The notes under the pieces: model-generated | What the model saw: the letters and a program-made list of their open reading frames with translations, nothing else | What the model was told of the DNA's origin: nothing | Databases searched by the model: none | Program-made: the position numbers and the translations under genes | Shown: piece by piece, positions 31,859 through 41,411 of the stretch | Numbering within the stretch: position 1 is the stretch's first letter | Layout: each line of letters begins with the position of its first letter | Origin: Ramlibacter terrae | GTDB lineage: Bacteria; Pseudomonadota; Gammaproteobacteria; Burkholderiales; Burkholderiaceae_C | NCBI GenBank assembly: GCA_013127575.1 | Contig: CP053418.1 | Coordinates: 5,084,001 to 5,148,000, forward strand | Length of the DNA: 64,000 nucleotides | Reading direction: 5' to 3'

Positions 31859-33580
31859 CGCGGCGGCTGCAGCTTCTTCGCCAGCGATCCCTCGGGCACG
31901 CTCCACACCGAGCCGCGGCGGTCTTCCTCGACCTTCTTCGCACCGGGGAAATGCAGGGCCATCAGGTCCTGGTCGCGGGCCGCGCCCCGGCTCACGAGGC
32001 GCAGCAGGTCGGTCTCGCCGGGCACGTTCTGCACCAGGTCACCGCGGTAGCGGCCGGTGTCCTGCGCCACGAAGACCACCCACTGCCCGGGCCCCGGGGG
32101 CGCGAGCCGCCACGACACGACTTCCGCCACCGTGGCGTGGGTCTGCCACATGAAGACCGGGGTGGCCAGCAGGCCGGCGGCGACCATGGCGGCGCCCCAC
32201 TTGCGCGCGCTCTCGCTGGCGGCAACCAGCCAGGCGCCGAACACCACGGGCAGCACGCCCCGGGCGGTGTGGATGTAGCGGTACCCCCAGCCGTGGCCCT
32301 GGTCGGGGCGGACGAACAGGAAGAACACGAAAGTGGTTGCGAAGGCCGCGACCAGCAGGCGCTCGCCCACGCTGCGCACGCGCGGCACGAAGAGGATCAG
32401 CAAGAGGCCGGGGCAGGCCCAGATCCAGGTCTTCCGGGTGGCGAACCAGCGTGCCCGCAGCATGTCCTCGGTGGGGATCGTCACCACCGAACTGAGGAAC
32501 GTGAACAGGTAGAGGAAGTTGCGGTGGGCGAGAGGCTTCCATGAGGGCCGGGGCCGGCGATGCGGCTGGACCGGGCGTGCCGACTCCAGCGCCTCCATCA
32601 ATTTCATCCAGCCGCCACCGAACAGGAGCAGCCCCGGCAGGTAGCCGGCGAAAACGGCCGCCAGGCGGGGCCACCGTTGGCGGTCCCGGGCGAGCCACGC
32701 GAGGCAGGGCGCTGCCATCAGCGCATGCGGCAAGGGGTTGTGCATCGCCAGCGCCAGCCCGCCGACCAGGCCGGCGGCGAAGGCATGCTTGAGGTTCGGC
32801 TTGAGCAGCAGCCACAGGAACAGCAGGTTCAGGGCCAGCTCGCCCGGCATCGCATAGAACGAGATCGCGTTGACCGTGAACTGCGGCGAGGCCAGCGCCG
32901 CCAGCATGGCCAGGCGCCGGCGGCGCGCTGGCCGGTGAATTCGGTGGCGAGCTTGTAGACCATGGCCAGCGTCAAGGCGCCGAACATCGGGTTGACGCAC
33001 CAGCCGATGCCCAGCCAGGCGAAGGGCGCGGTGACCAGCGCCAGCCCGGGCCAGTACTTGGAGATCGCTTCGCCGCTCTGGCGGTCGATGGAGATGAAGT
33101 AGCCCCGGAACTGCTTCGGGACGATCGCATCCAGGAGATCGAGCGGGTACTTGACCGTCAGCTCGCCGCGGGCGAAGGCGTGCGCCTGCATCCACGGCGC
33201 GTATTCATCCATGGACAGGGGATGCGCGAGGTAGACGAAGCGCGCGCACAGCGCCAGCGTGACGAACGCTGCCGCGATGGTGGACGCCGGATGCTCGGCA
33301 ACCCAGCCGGCCGGTGCGCGACGGCCTCTTGCACGCGGGGCAGCGCCAGCGCCAGCACGAGCGCCACGAGCATCGCCAGCGAACCGGCGTAGTCGTTGAA
33401 GAAGAACAGGCGCTCGAAGATCAGGTACGCCTCGGGCGGCGCCTTGCCGGATCGCGAAAGCGAGGTCAGCAGCGGCGCGGCGCAGCCCACGGCCACCGTG
33501 GCCGCCATCATCATCTGCGTGAGCGTCTCCGGCTTGGGCGGTGCCGCCGGGGTCCAGCCGGCCGGTCGGGTCAGGAGCAC
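31855..33580 (-). CDS. Large polytopic membrane protein, GT-C-like
   Basis: About 575 residues with around 12 membrane helices. The first external loop contains an acidic motif, HPLSMDEYAPWMQAHAFARG, and FISIDRQSGEAISKYWPGLAL follows; acidic residues in this loop are typical of polyprenyl-phosphate-dependent GT-C glycosyltransferases. The C-terminal 80 residues are soluble (VVFVAQDTGRYRGDLVQNVPG). I infer a glycosyltransferase role but the family is not certain. Breaks lie at about 33300 (CCGG for CCTGG) and 32925 (CCGG for CCAGG). It starts at GTG 33580, 9 bases after the flavoprotein stop. Confidence 0.68.
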
Positions 33581-33589
33581 GTGGCGTCC

Positions 33590-35209
33590 TCAGGCAGCCG
33601 AGGGAGCGGGCGCCGCCGGCGCGCTGCTCGTCGCGTGCTCGGCTTCCTCGTGGTAGTCGTCGTCGATGTTCACCGCCCAGATCGCCGCGCGCTGGTCCTG
33701 GCCCGTGAGGATGCTCTGCGCCGCAAGCCGCGCCGACAGCATCGAATGGTCCTGGTTGTTGTAGCGGTGCATGCCGTTGCGGCCCACCGGTACAGGTTGG
33801 GCAGGCCGCCCAGCCAGTCCTTGACGGTGTCGAACTGCTCGTACGCCGCGCCGAAGTACCCGGGATAGGCCTTGGGCATGCGGATCACGGTGGCGTCGAG
33901 GGCATCGGCTTCGTCGGCCAGCTTCAGCTCGCGCATCTCGCGGATCGCCAGCGCCTTGAGCTGCTCGTCGCTCATCGCCCACAGTTCGTCGTCGTCGCGC
34001 GCGAAGAACTCGGGCCGATCCAGACGGTGTGGGGTCGGCCACCATGTAGGGCGACCAGTTGTTGAAGATCTGCAGGCGGCCGACCTTGACGCCCGGATCC
34101 TGAATGTAGATCCAGTTGTCGGGAACCATGTTCGTCCCGGCCTGCAGCGAAGCGGACGCCGTCTTGCGCAGCTTGCGATACAGCAGGCCCACGGTGATGA
34201 AGTCGCGGTACTGCAGGGCGCTGCCGACCGAGAGGACTTCCGGGGTCGGCGCGGGACGCATCGCCTGCACGAGCTCGCGAACCGGCATGGTCGACACCAC
34301 GTGGCCGGCCTCGTACACCTGCTCGGAACCATCGGCCCGGCGCGCACGCACGCGGGTGACTGGTTGCCTTCGCGCTCGATGGCCGACACCGTGGCGCCAT
34401 GCTCGATGCGCCCGCCGGCAGCAGCCGGAACTGCTGCGCCGCGGTCTCCCACATCTGGCCGGGGCCGTACTTCGGATACAGGAAGTTCTCGATCAGCGAC
34501 GTCTGCTCGGAACCGCCGCCGCCGGTGACGGCCTTGCGCAGCGCATGGACCAGCGCCTTGCTGATCGACAGGCTCTTGACGCGCTGGGCGCCCCACTCGG
34601 CGCTGATCTCGTTGCAGGGCACGCCCCACACCTTCTCGGTGTACTCCTTGAAGAAGGTCAGGTACAGCTGCCGGCCGAAGCGGTTGATGAAGAAGTCTTC
34701 GAGCGAGCGCTCGGGCGAGATGGGGCGCACGGCCGAATAGGCGTAGCTGGTGCCGAGCTTCACGCACTTCACGGGCCCGAGCTTGAACGCCATGTCGACG
34801 TTCGGCTTGAGCGGGTAGTCGAAGAACTTGCCGCCCCAGTAGATGCGCGAGAGGCGGTTGCGCACCATCAGCACCGACTCGTCGCTCTCGGAAGCGGTGA
34901 TCTCGTTGGCGCCGAGCAGGCGGTGGGCGCCCCGGTACGCGAGACGGTAGTCACGCTCAGCGCCGGCGCCGGCGGGCAGCGCCACCGGCAGGATGTCGCG
35001 CCACCAGTTCATCACCCAGTCGGACTTGGAGAAGAAGCGGTGGCCGCCGATGTCGATCCGGTTGCCCTTGTAGTTGACGGTCTTCGAGAGCCCGCCGATG
35101 TCCTGCGTGGCTTCGGGATCGTGACCCCGGTGCGGCCCGCGCGCACGAGCTCGAGGCCGGCGGTCAGGCCCGCGGGGCCGGCGCCGATGATGATGGTGTC
35201 CTGGCTCAT
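33590..35209 (-). CDS. FAD-dependent oxidoreductase, UDP-galactopyranose mutase/HemY-like
   Basis: About 540 residues. The N-terminal FAD fold is [16 protein letters not shown], then [23 protein letters not shown], and PVRELVQAM and [11 protein letters not shown] in the substrate domain. The C-terminal [20 protein letters not shown] contacts flavin. It belongs to the amine-oxidase superfamily found in glycan operons, where some members act on nucleotide sugars; the reaction is unknown. Breaks lie at about 35115 (13 bases apparently collapsed between two GATCC-GAAGCC copies, removing the expected VTxLEADP acidic residue), 34430, 34363, 34040, 34025 and 33790. Most are CCWGG sites. It overlaps gtrA by 4 bases. 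Confidence 0.78.
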
Positions 35210-35664
35210 GGTGCCGAGCTTTTCGTGAAGAGCAGCGCCTTGCGCGCGCCGAAGTTGAAGCAGAAGACGGCGCCGGCGGTCGCGACCTTCGCGAAGCCGG
35301 GGTGCCAGTGCGCGTGGTCGACGAGCAGCCACAGGAACAGTTCCGTCAGCAGCAGGCCGCCGACGCCGACGGAAGCGAAGATGAAGAACTCGGCGCGCTG
35401 GTCCTGCAGGCGGCGCTCGCCGAAGACGAAGCGCACGCTCAGCGTGTAGGCGACCCACAGGCCCGCGATGAAACCGATGGCCGCGGCGACGGGGTACGGC
35501 ACACCGAGGTAGAGGCCGAGCCCGAACAGGCCGCCGTCCGCGCCCAGCGCCACGGCGCTGCAGCCGAAGTAGCGCACGAACTCGCGGCCGATGCGGCCCG
35601 GGCGGCCGGCCGGCGCGACGGCGGGAACCGCGATCGGCAGTTCAACGAATTTGCTTGCAGTCAT
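35206..35664 (-). CDS. GtrA-family membrane protein
   Basis: An intact 152-residue protein with four membrane helices and the GtrA pattern: [46 protein letters not shown], and [12 protein letters not shown]. GtrA proteins are thought to help flip polyprenyl-phosphate-linked sugars across the inner membrane, usually with a GtrB-like glycosyltransferase; one is encoded at 27617-28601. The start overlaps the end of the upstream membrane protein by 23 bases, and the end overlaps the flavoprotein start. Confidence 0.85.
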   Translation of the reverse strand: MTASKFVELPIAVPAVAPAGRPGRIGREFVRYFGCSAVALGADGGLFGLGLYLGVPYPVAAAIGFIAGLWVAYTLSVRFVFGERRLQDQRAEFFIFASVGVGGLLLTELFLWLLVDHAHWHPGFAKVATAGAVFCFNFGARKALLFTKSSAP

Positions 35665-37552
35665 GCAGGTAGTAGGTGGGGTTGGAGCCCGTGCCGAGCT
35701 CGGGCGACCATTTGGCGACGACGCCCCGCATCAAGGGCCGGTCGAGGATGATGAAGTCCGGGCCGGCCGGCGCGCTGCAGACGTGCTCGACGGCGGATTC
35801 GGTGGGCCAGCAGGGAATGTTCGGGTCGGCGTTGAAGCCCACCGCGCGCATCACGTCGCAGGCATCGCGCTGCATCTGGATCACACCGGTGACGCCGCCG
35901 CGCCGGCGATGCTCCAGCGCCGTCTCGCGGTTGAACAGGAGGCCGGCGCCCTGTTGCCCCGAGTAGTAGCTGGGACGGTGCAGCACCGCCCAGACGGCGG
36001 CCAGCTGTTCCCACCAGAGCACCTGCTGGGTCGGGCCGATGATCTTCTCGAACGGATGTTGCTGGAACAGGTGCGATTCGATGTACCGCGTCCAGACCGG
36101 CCGCTGGTCCCAGTGGGCGGTGGCGAAGGCGATGCCGGCGACGACCAGCGCGAGCGCGCCGGCGGCAGCGGCTCCGCCCCTCCGCTGCGCGCGCAGCAGC
36201 ACGAACATCAGGGGCAGCGAAAGAACCGGCATCGTCATCAGCAGCAGCAGGATGTTGCTGGGGCTGAGCGTATTGCCGCGCGCGGCGTACAGCTGGCCCG
36301 CCGTCGCCACCAGCACCAGGACGGCGGTGCCCACCAGGGCGATGCCGGTGGCCAGCCGCGCCGCCTTCAGCAGGCGCATCTCGACGGGGCTTTGCGACGC
36401 GTACAACCAGAGGGCCAGCGCGGTCCAGACCGCGAGCATGGTGCCGCTGTCGTAGCGAACATTGGTGGCGACCGCCAGCGCCATCACCGACAGCACCAGG
36501 ATCTGCGACCGCAGATCGTCGCGGTTCAGTGTGCGCCAGAGCACGACGGGGAGGAAGGCGAGCGACAGCAGGTGGGTCACCCAGTGCGCCCGCCAGACCT
36601 GCACCTGCGTGAGCAGCACGTTGTGCAACAGGTCGGCGCCGACCGCGGAGATCGCCACCAGCGCCAGCGTAGCGATCACGGCGACGCGCAGCAGGAGCTT
36701 GCCCGCGGGAAACAGGCGCGAGGCGGCCCAGACCACCGCGCAGTCGAAGAACAGGGTCACCCAGTCTTCGCGCGGCCAGCTCAGGACGAGGACCTGCCCG
36801 TTGGCCTTCTGCACCGCCTCGAGCCACTTCGCGTCGAACGTCTGCAACAGGGCCGCGAACGGCGGGATGCCCGCGAGGGCCAGCGCGACGACCACCGGCA
36901 CGCCCACGAGCGCCCAGGCCCAGCGGCGGTCTCGCGCCACCAGCACGCCCCACGCGAACACCACGACGGGTATCGCCACCAACGGGTGGAACAGCATCGC
37001 GGCGGCCAGCGCCGCCAGGCCGAGCCGCGCGCGCCGCCGCTCGATCGCGACCAGTGCGGCCAGCGCGAGCGGTTCGGCGAAGACGCGGCCGGTGACGAAC
37101 CGTTCCGAGAAAGAGAAGATGTTCCAGCCGCCGTAGTTGTGCGACATCACGCAGATCGCGGCCACGCCCAACGTGCATCCGATCGCGTCGACGCCCCAGC
37201 GGCGCAGCAGGAGCAGGGCGGCCCAGAGGACGGCAAGCTGGCCCGGGGCGATCAGCACCATCTGGGATTCGCCCATGCCGAAGTGGCGGTACAGCGTGGC
37301 CAGCAGCGGGGCGACGATGGTGTACCGGTCCTGCGAACCGAACTGGAAGAAGAGGTCTTGCGACAGCACCTCCGGCCGCAGGTGAAGCATCACGGCCCGG
37401 TACAGCTCGCCGTCATGGCGCAGGCCGATGTAGGGGCGCGCCAGCAACCACGCCGCCGCGACCGGGAGCACCGCGAAGACCACGAAGGTTCGCCGCGTGT
37501 CCGTCTCCTGCGCCACTTGGGGCAGAGGGAGGGTCTCGGAAGTCGATGGCAT
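35642..37552 (-). CDS. Large polytopic membrane protein of glycan cluster
   Basis: An intact 636-residue protein with about 12-13 hydrophobic helices. The first periplasmic loop has RPYIGLRHDGELYRAVMLHL and FGSQDRYTIVAPLLATLYRHFG. The C-terminal domain is soluble (YYSGQQGAGLLFNRETALEHRR, FIILDRPLMRGVV). The shape resembles GT-C-type glycosyltransferases or DUF6311/YfhO-like proteins, but I do not assign a family. It is the most upstream gene of the minus-strand glycan operon. A pilin gene and a terminator hairpin lie upstream, so it probably has its own promoter near 37560-37590. Confidence 0.7.
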   Translation of the reverse strand: MPSTSETLPLPQVAQETDTRRTFVVFAVLPVAAAWLLARPYIGLRHDGELYRAVMLHLRPEVLSQDLFFQFGSQDRYTIVAPLLATLYRHFGMGESQMVLIAPGQLAVLWAALLLLRRWGVDAIGCTLGVAAICVMSHNYGGWNIFSFSERFVTGRVFAEPLALAALVAIERRRARLGLAALAAAMLFHPLVAIPVVVFAWGVLVARDRRWAWALVGVPVVVALALAGIPPFAALLQTFDAKWLEAVQKANGQVLVLSWPREDWVTLFFDCAVVWAASRLFPAGKLLLRVAVIATLALVAISAVGADLLHNVLLTQVQVWRAHWVTHLLSLAFLPVVLWRTLNRDDLRSQILVLSVMALAVATNVRYDSGTMLAVWTALALWLYASQSPVEMRLLKAARLATGIALVGTAVLVLVATAGQLYAARGNTLSPSNILLLLMTMPVLSLPLMFVLLRAQRRGGAAAAGALALVVAGIAFATAHWDQRPVWTRYIESHLFQQHPFEKIIGPTQQVLWWEQLAAVWAVLHRPSYYSGQQGAGLLFNRETALEHRRRGGVTGVIQMQRDACDVMRAVGFNADPNIPCWPTESAVEHVCSAPAGPDFIILDRPLMRGVVAKWSPELGTGSNPTYYLHDCKQIR

Positions 37553-37589
37553 GGAAACCGTGAAAAAGTCGGGGAAACGTCGATGAAGA

Positions 37590-37611
37590 ACGGGGGCCCG
37601 CAGGCCCCCGT
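37590..37611 (-). terminator. Hairpin downstream of pilin gene
   Basis: CGGGGGCC and GGCCCCCG pair around a 4-base loop, giving a GC-rich stem 27 bases after the pilin stop on the minus strand. The T-tract is weak (CGTTCTTC). It probably limits pilin read-through into the glycan operon. Confidence 0.55.
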
Positions 37612-37637
37612 CGTATCGCTAGGCTGAGCCTGCCCGC

Positions 37638-38056
37638 TTAGCGGCAGGAACCCGGCATCAGCTTGCTCGGGGTGCCCGTGCAGGTCCACTGCGAGATCGA
37701 GCCGTTCTCGATCTTCGGGGTCAGGATGATCTTCGGCTCGTCGCCGGTGTTGATGCCCCGGCCTTGGACGGTGATGATGCCGTCCGTGGCGCCGACGGTC
37801 AGGCCGGACACGTACTTGGTGGACGTGAACGAGCTGGCGCAGGTGTCCAGGCTGGAGGCGGAGCCGCCGGTGGACTGCACGATTTCCGTGACGCAGGTAC
37901 GGGCCGACGAGGCGGCCAGCACGACTTCAGAAGCCTTGGCGCGCTTCGTGTAGTCCTGGTATGCGGGCAGCGCGACGGCCGCCAGAATACCGATGATCGC
38001 GACCACGATCATCAGTTCGATCAGGGGGTGAAACCCGCTTGCATTTGACGCTTCAT
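37638..38056 (-). CDS. pilA: Type IV pilin (PilA-like major or minor pilin)
   Basis: About 138 residues. The short basic leader MKRQMQAG precedes the prepilin peptidase site G/F and the conserved hydrophobic helix [32 protein letters not shown]. The globular part has two cysteine pairs, including C-terminal [15 protein letters not shown], typical of the disulfide loop. At about 38028 the sequence has five Cs where FTLIEL would need three (or six), so the first residues are out of frame as written. A GGAGG box precedes ATG 38056. The gene lies immediately after a PilB/GspE ATPase gene. Confidence 0.88.
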
Positions 38057-38098
38057 GAAAACCTCCGGTTGTTGATGGGAAGAAGCGATCGGAATAGT

Positions 38099-38112
38099 GC
38101 AAGCGGTGTGCC
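38099..38112 (-). promoter_or_regulatory. Candidate sigma-54 promoter of pilA
   Basis: On the minus strand, GGCACACCGCTTGC matches the -24/-12 sigma-54 consensus (GGCAC-N5-TTGC) with exact GG-to-GC spacing. It is 43-56 bases before the pilin ATG. Type IV pilin genes of this kind are classically RpoN/PilR dependent. Confidence 0.7.
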
Positions 38113-38165
38113 GGGGGCTTTCGTGAACTTTGTGGCACTTTACGGTGTGGAAACCTGCCTGCCAG

Positions 38166-38202
38166 TGACAAGGCGTGTCGGCCACCCTGACAAAACGTGT
38201 CA
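38166..38202 (-). promoter_or_regulatory. Tandem TGACA/TGTCA sites upstream of pilA (PilR-like)
   Basis: Two similar inverted elements, TGACAAGGCGTGTCG at 38166 and TGACAAAACGTGTCA at 38188, lie 22 bases apart, two helical turns. They are about 55-90 bases upstream of the sigma-54 promoter, where an enhancer-binding activator would sit. PilR of Pseudomonas recognises TGTC-containing sites, so PilR is the likely ligand (inference). Confidence 0.6.
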
Positions 38203-38210
38203 GACGGCGC

Positions 38211-40611
38211 CTACTTGATGCAGACGGATCGGACCTGCTTCATGTCGGTCAGGCCCATCATGACCTTTTCCATGCCGTCCATCTTGAGGGTGCGCATGCC
38301 GCTGCCCACGGCGGACACGAACAGTTCGGCGACCCGGGCGCGCTCCCGGATCAGCTTCTTCAGTTCGTCGTCGGCGATCATCAGTTCGTGCAGGCCGACC
38401 CGGCCCTTGTAGCCCGTCTTGTTGCACTTGTCGCAACCCACGTGGCGGTAGAACTGCAGCCGGCCATCGTGGCCGTACAGGTCCATCCAGCTTTCGAACA
38501 GCTTCTGCTCCTCGCCGCCACGGTCGATCTTCCACAGCGCCGTGTGCTGCAGGTCTTGCGCGTATTCCGCCATGAAGCTGCGGATTTCGGCCTGGTCGGG
38601 GAAGTAGCTCTCCTTGCAGTCGCACAGGCGCTTGGCCAGCCGCTGCGCCAGGATGCCGAGCAGCGCGTCGGCGAAGTTGAACGGGTCCATGCCCATGTCC
38701 AGCAGCCGCGTGACCGACTCCGGCGCGGAGTTGGTGTGCAGCGTCGAGAACACAGGTGGCCGGTGAGCGATGCCTCGACGCCCATCGACACGGTTTCCTT
38801 GTCGCGCGACTCGCCCACCATGATGATGTCGGGGTCGGCGCGCAGGAAGGCGCGCATCACCAGCGCGAAGTCGATGCCGGCCTTCTTGTTCACCTGCACT
38901 GGCGCAGGCCCTTCTGCGTGATTTCGACCGGGTCTTCGGCGGTCCAGATCTTGGTGTCGGGCGTGTTCAGGAACTTCAGGATCGAGTGCAGCGTCGTCGT
39001 CTTGCCCGAGCCGGTAGGGCCGCAGACGTAGAACAGGCCGTACGGCTTGCTGACCGTCTTCTCGAGGCGCTCGCGGTTGTGCGTGGTGAGCCCCAGCTTC
39101 TCGAGCGGGATCGGCTCGCCGGCCGCGAGGATCCGCATGACGACGTCTTCGACGCCGCCGGCGGAAGGAATGGTGGCCACGCGCAGCTCGATGTCGAGCG
39201 GCCCGTACTTCTTGAACTTGATCTTGCCGTCCTGCGGCTTGCGCTTCTCGGAGATGTCGAGGTCGCACATGATCTTCAGGCGCGTGACCATCGCCTGCCG
39301 GAAGTGCGCGGGCACTTCGATGTACGGCATCAGCGTGCCGTCGATGCGGAAGCGGATGCCGGTCTTGGCCTTGCCCGGCAGCGGCTCGATGTGGATGTCG
39401 GAGGCGCGCTGGTTGAAGGCGTCGACGATGATGCGGTTGACGAACTTGACCAGCTCGTTGTCGGCCGCCGCGGATTCGGAGGCATCGATCTCGCCGTCCT
39501 CGTCCATCGGCGCGCTGAGGTCGGCCAGCATGTCCTCGACCGACCCGCCGGCATCGCTGCCGCCCCACAGCTGTTCGAGCGTCTCGTCGAATTCGGTCTG
39601 CGTGGTCACGCGCCACGCGAACTTGCTGGTGCGCGGGAAGATCTGCGGCACGATGCGCGAGTTGCGCACCGCCTCCGGATCCGTGCACATCACCACCAGG
39701 CCTTCGGGCGTCTCTTCGAGCGGGATCCAGCCCTGCTCGGTGACGAACTCGCGCTTGAGCGCGCCCTGCAGCGCCTCGACGCGGATGCGCGCGGTGTTGA
39801 ACGGCTCGTACGGCACGCCGAAGAACTTCGACAGCGACGGGCCCATCTGCGCCGGGCGGATCGAATATTCCGCCATCAGCACGCGTTCGACGGGCTGCGC
39901 GTCTTCGCGCGCCCTCTGCACGGCCCGCGTGAGTTCGTCGGGCGTGAGCACGCCGTCGGCCACCAGGCCGTCGTACTTGGTCGCCTTGCGGCGCGCGCCG
40001 TCTTCGGCGCGCTGCATGCGCTGGCGGATCGCGGTGGCCAGCGTCTTGCACAACTGCGTGGCGCCTTCGATCTCGAGGTCGCCGAAAGGCTGGTCGCTCT
40101 TGTTGTTGATGACCTGCAGCACGCCGTGCAGCACGTCGCCGTCCGGGATGGGCAGCACCAGCATCTGCTTGGTGCGGTAGCCGGAGCGCTTGTCGACCTC
40201 CTGCAGGAAGGTCAGCGCCGGATGGATGCGCTTGAGGGCTTCGTCGTCGTAGACGTCGGCGATGTTGACGAACTGGCGCGCCATCGCCACGTAGCCGGCG
40301 ATCGACTGCGGGCTGATCGGCAGCTTCAGGTCGCGGCTGGTGTTCAGGCCGGTCTTGACCTTGGAGACGATGGCGGTGCGGTCTTCGTTGGTCGCGTACA
40401 GCGTCAGCCGGTCGGCGTTGAACAGCTTGCAGATGTCCTGCGACGACTCCAGCATGATCTCGGCGATGTCTTCCGTCGCGTGGATCTTGGTGGTGACCGC
40501 CTGCAGCTGGCGATAGAACAGGGCCTCGAACGAGACGCCGCGCTTGTCGGGCGGCAGCTGCTGCGAACTGAGGAATTCCTCCTCGGTATCCCGCTTCAAG
40601 ACCGCGCTCAT
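38211..40611 (-). CDS. GspE/PilB-family ATPase with N-terminal GAF domain
   Basis: About 800 residues, longer than ordinary PilB. Residues 30-195 look like a GAF domain (ICKLFNADRLTLYATNEDRTAI, VLHGVLQVINNKSDQPFGDLE). Residues 215-340 fit an MshEN/T2SSE N-domain. The motor has Walker A GPTGSGKTTTLHSIL, the Asp-box region ADPDIIMVGESRD, ASLTGHLVFSTLHTN, and the zinc cysteines LCDC and CDKC. It would power pilus extension or secretion, with the GAF domain adding ligand or regulator control. Breaks lie at about 38898 (CCAG for CCAGG) and 38755 (CCTG for CCTGG). ATGA overlap with the upstream gene. Confidence 0.87.
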
Positions 40612-41398
40612 AGTTCGAATTCCTGTCCCGCGCGCAACCAGCGGATGTCGTGCACCACGTTCGGCCCGAACGGCTGCGTCTGGTCGAAGCGCTGGATCTC
40701 CGTCATGATCAGCTCGGTTTCGGCCGGCTTGGTGTGGGTGATGAAGATCGGGTAGTTCTTGCCGCGGGCGATGCAATCGAGTTCTTCGGCCAGCGCCAGC
40801 GGCGACAGGTGCAGGCTGCGCCGCGCCGGGTCCTGCTCGCGGTTGCTGAACGCGGTTTCGATCACCAGCGCCTCGACGTCCATCTGGTTGACGCGCCGCC
40901 AGAAAGCCGGGTTGCGCTCGGTGTCGCCGGTGAACACCCAGGCCCCGTGGGCGCCGCTGACCGCGTAGCCGCATGCCGGCACGGTGTGCACGGCCGGCAG
41001 CACCTCGATGCGCTTGCCGTTCAATTCGAGCACCTGCCCCACCCGGATTTCGTGGAAGCTGATGAAGGGCGCTTCGGCGGACGGGATGCGGCTGAAGTCG
41101 GGCCAGATCACGTTGTTGAAGATGTGCGTCTTGAGCGCCGCGATGGTGCCGGGCAGCGCCGAAATGCGGATAGGCTGCGTGAGCTGCGAGGCGACGGCGT
41201 CGACCATCAGCGGCAGCGCGGCGATGTGGTCCGGTGCGAATGCGTCAGCAGCACATGGCGAATGCCGCGCATCTCGTCGAGCGTGAGGTCGCCCACGCCC
41301 GTGCCGGCGTCGACGAGCACGTCGTCGCCGACGAGGAAGGACGTCGTCCTGCAGTCCTTCGCGATGGCGCCGGAACATCCCAGCACACGCACCTTCAT
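40608..41398 (-). CDS. Metallo-beta-lactamase-fold hydrolase, class II cyclic-nucleotide phosphodiesterase-like
   Basis: About 263 residues. It begins MKVRVLGCSGAIAKDCRTTSFLV and has the metal motif THSHLDHIAALP after correction at about 41232 (CCGG for CCTGG). GAWVFTGDTERNPAFW and VIETAFSNREQ supply later metal ligands, and FITHTKPAETELI resembles the class II cAMP phosphodiesterase family. Position directly after a nucleotide cyclase gene supports a role in breaking down the cyclic nucleotide (inference). Other MBL-fold hydrolase activities are possible. Confidence 0.78.
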
Positions 41399-41411
41399 TT
41401 GGATGGCGCCT

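Noticed and set aside
35591-37627. Long plus-strand frame opposite the 636-residue membrane protein
   Set aside because: Gln/His/Arg/Asp-rich low-complexity product; the minus-strand protein has regular hydrophobic helices and an intact frame.
38986-40755. Plus-strand open frame of nearly 600 codons opposite the GspE-like gene
   Set aside because: Composition is shadow-like and the opposite strand encodes an unmistakable ATPase.
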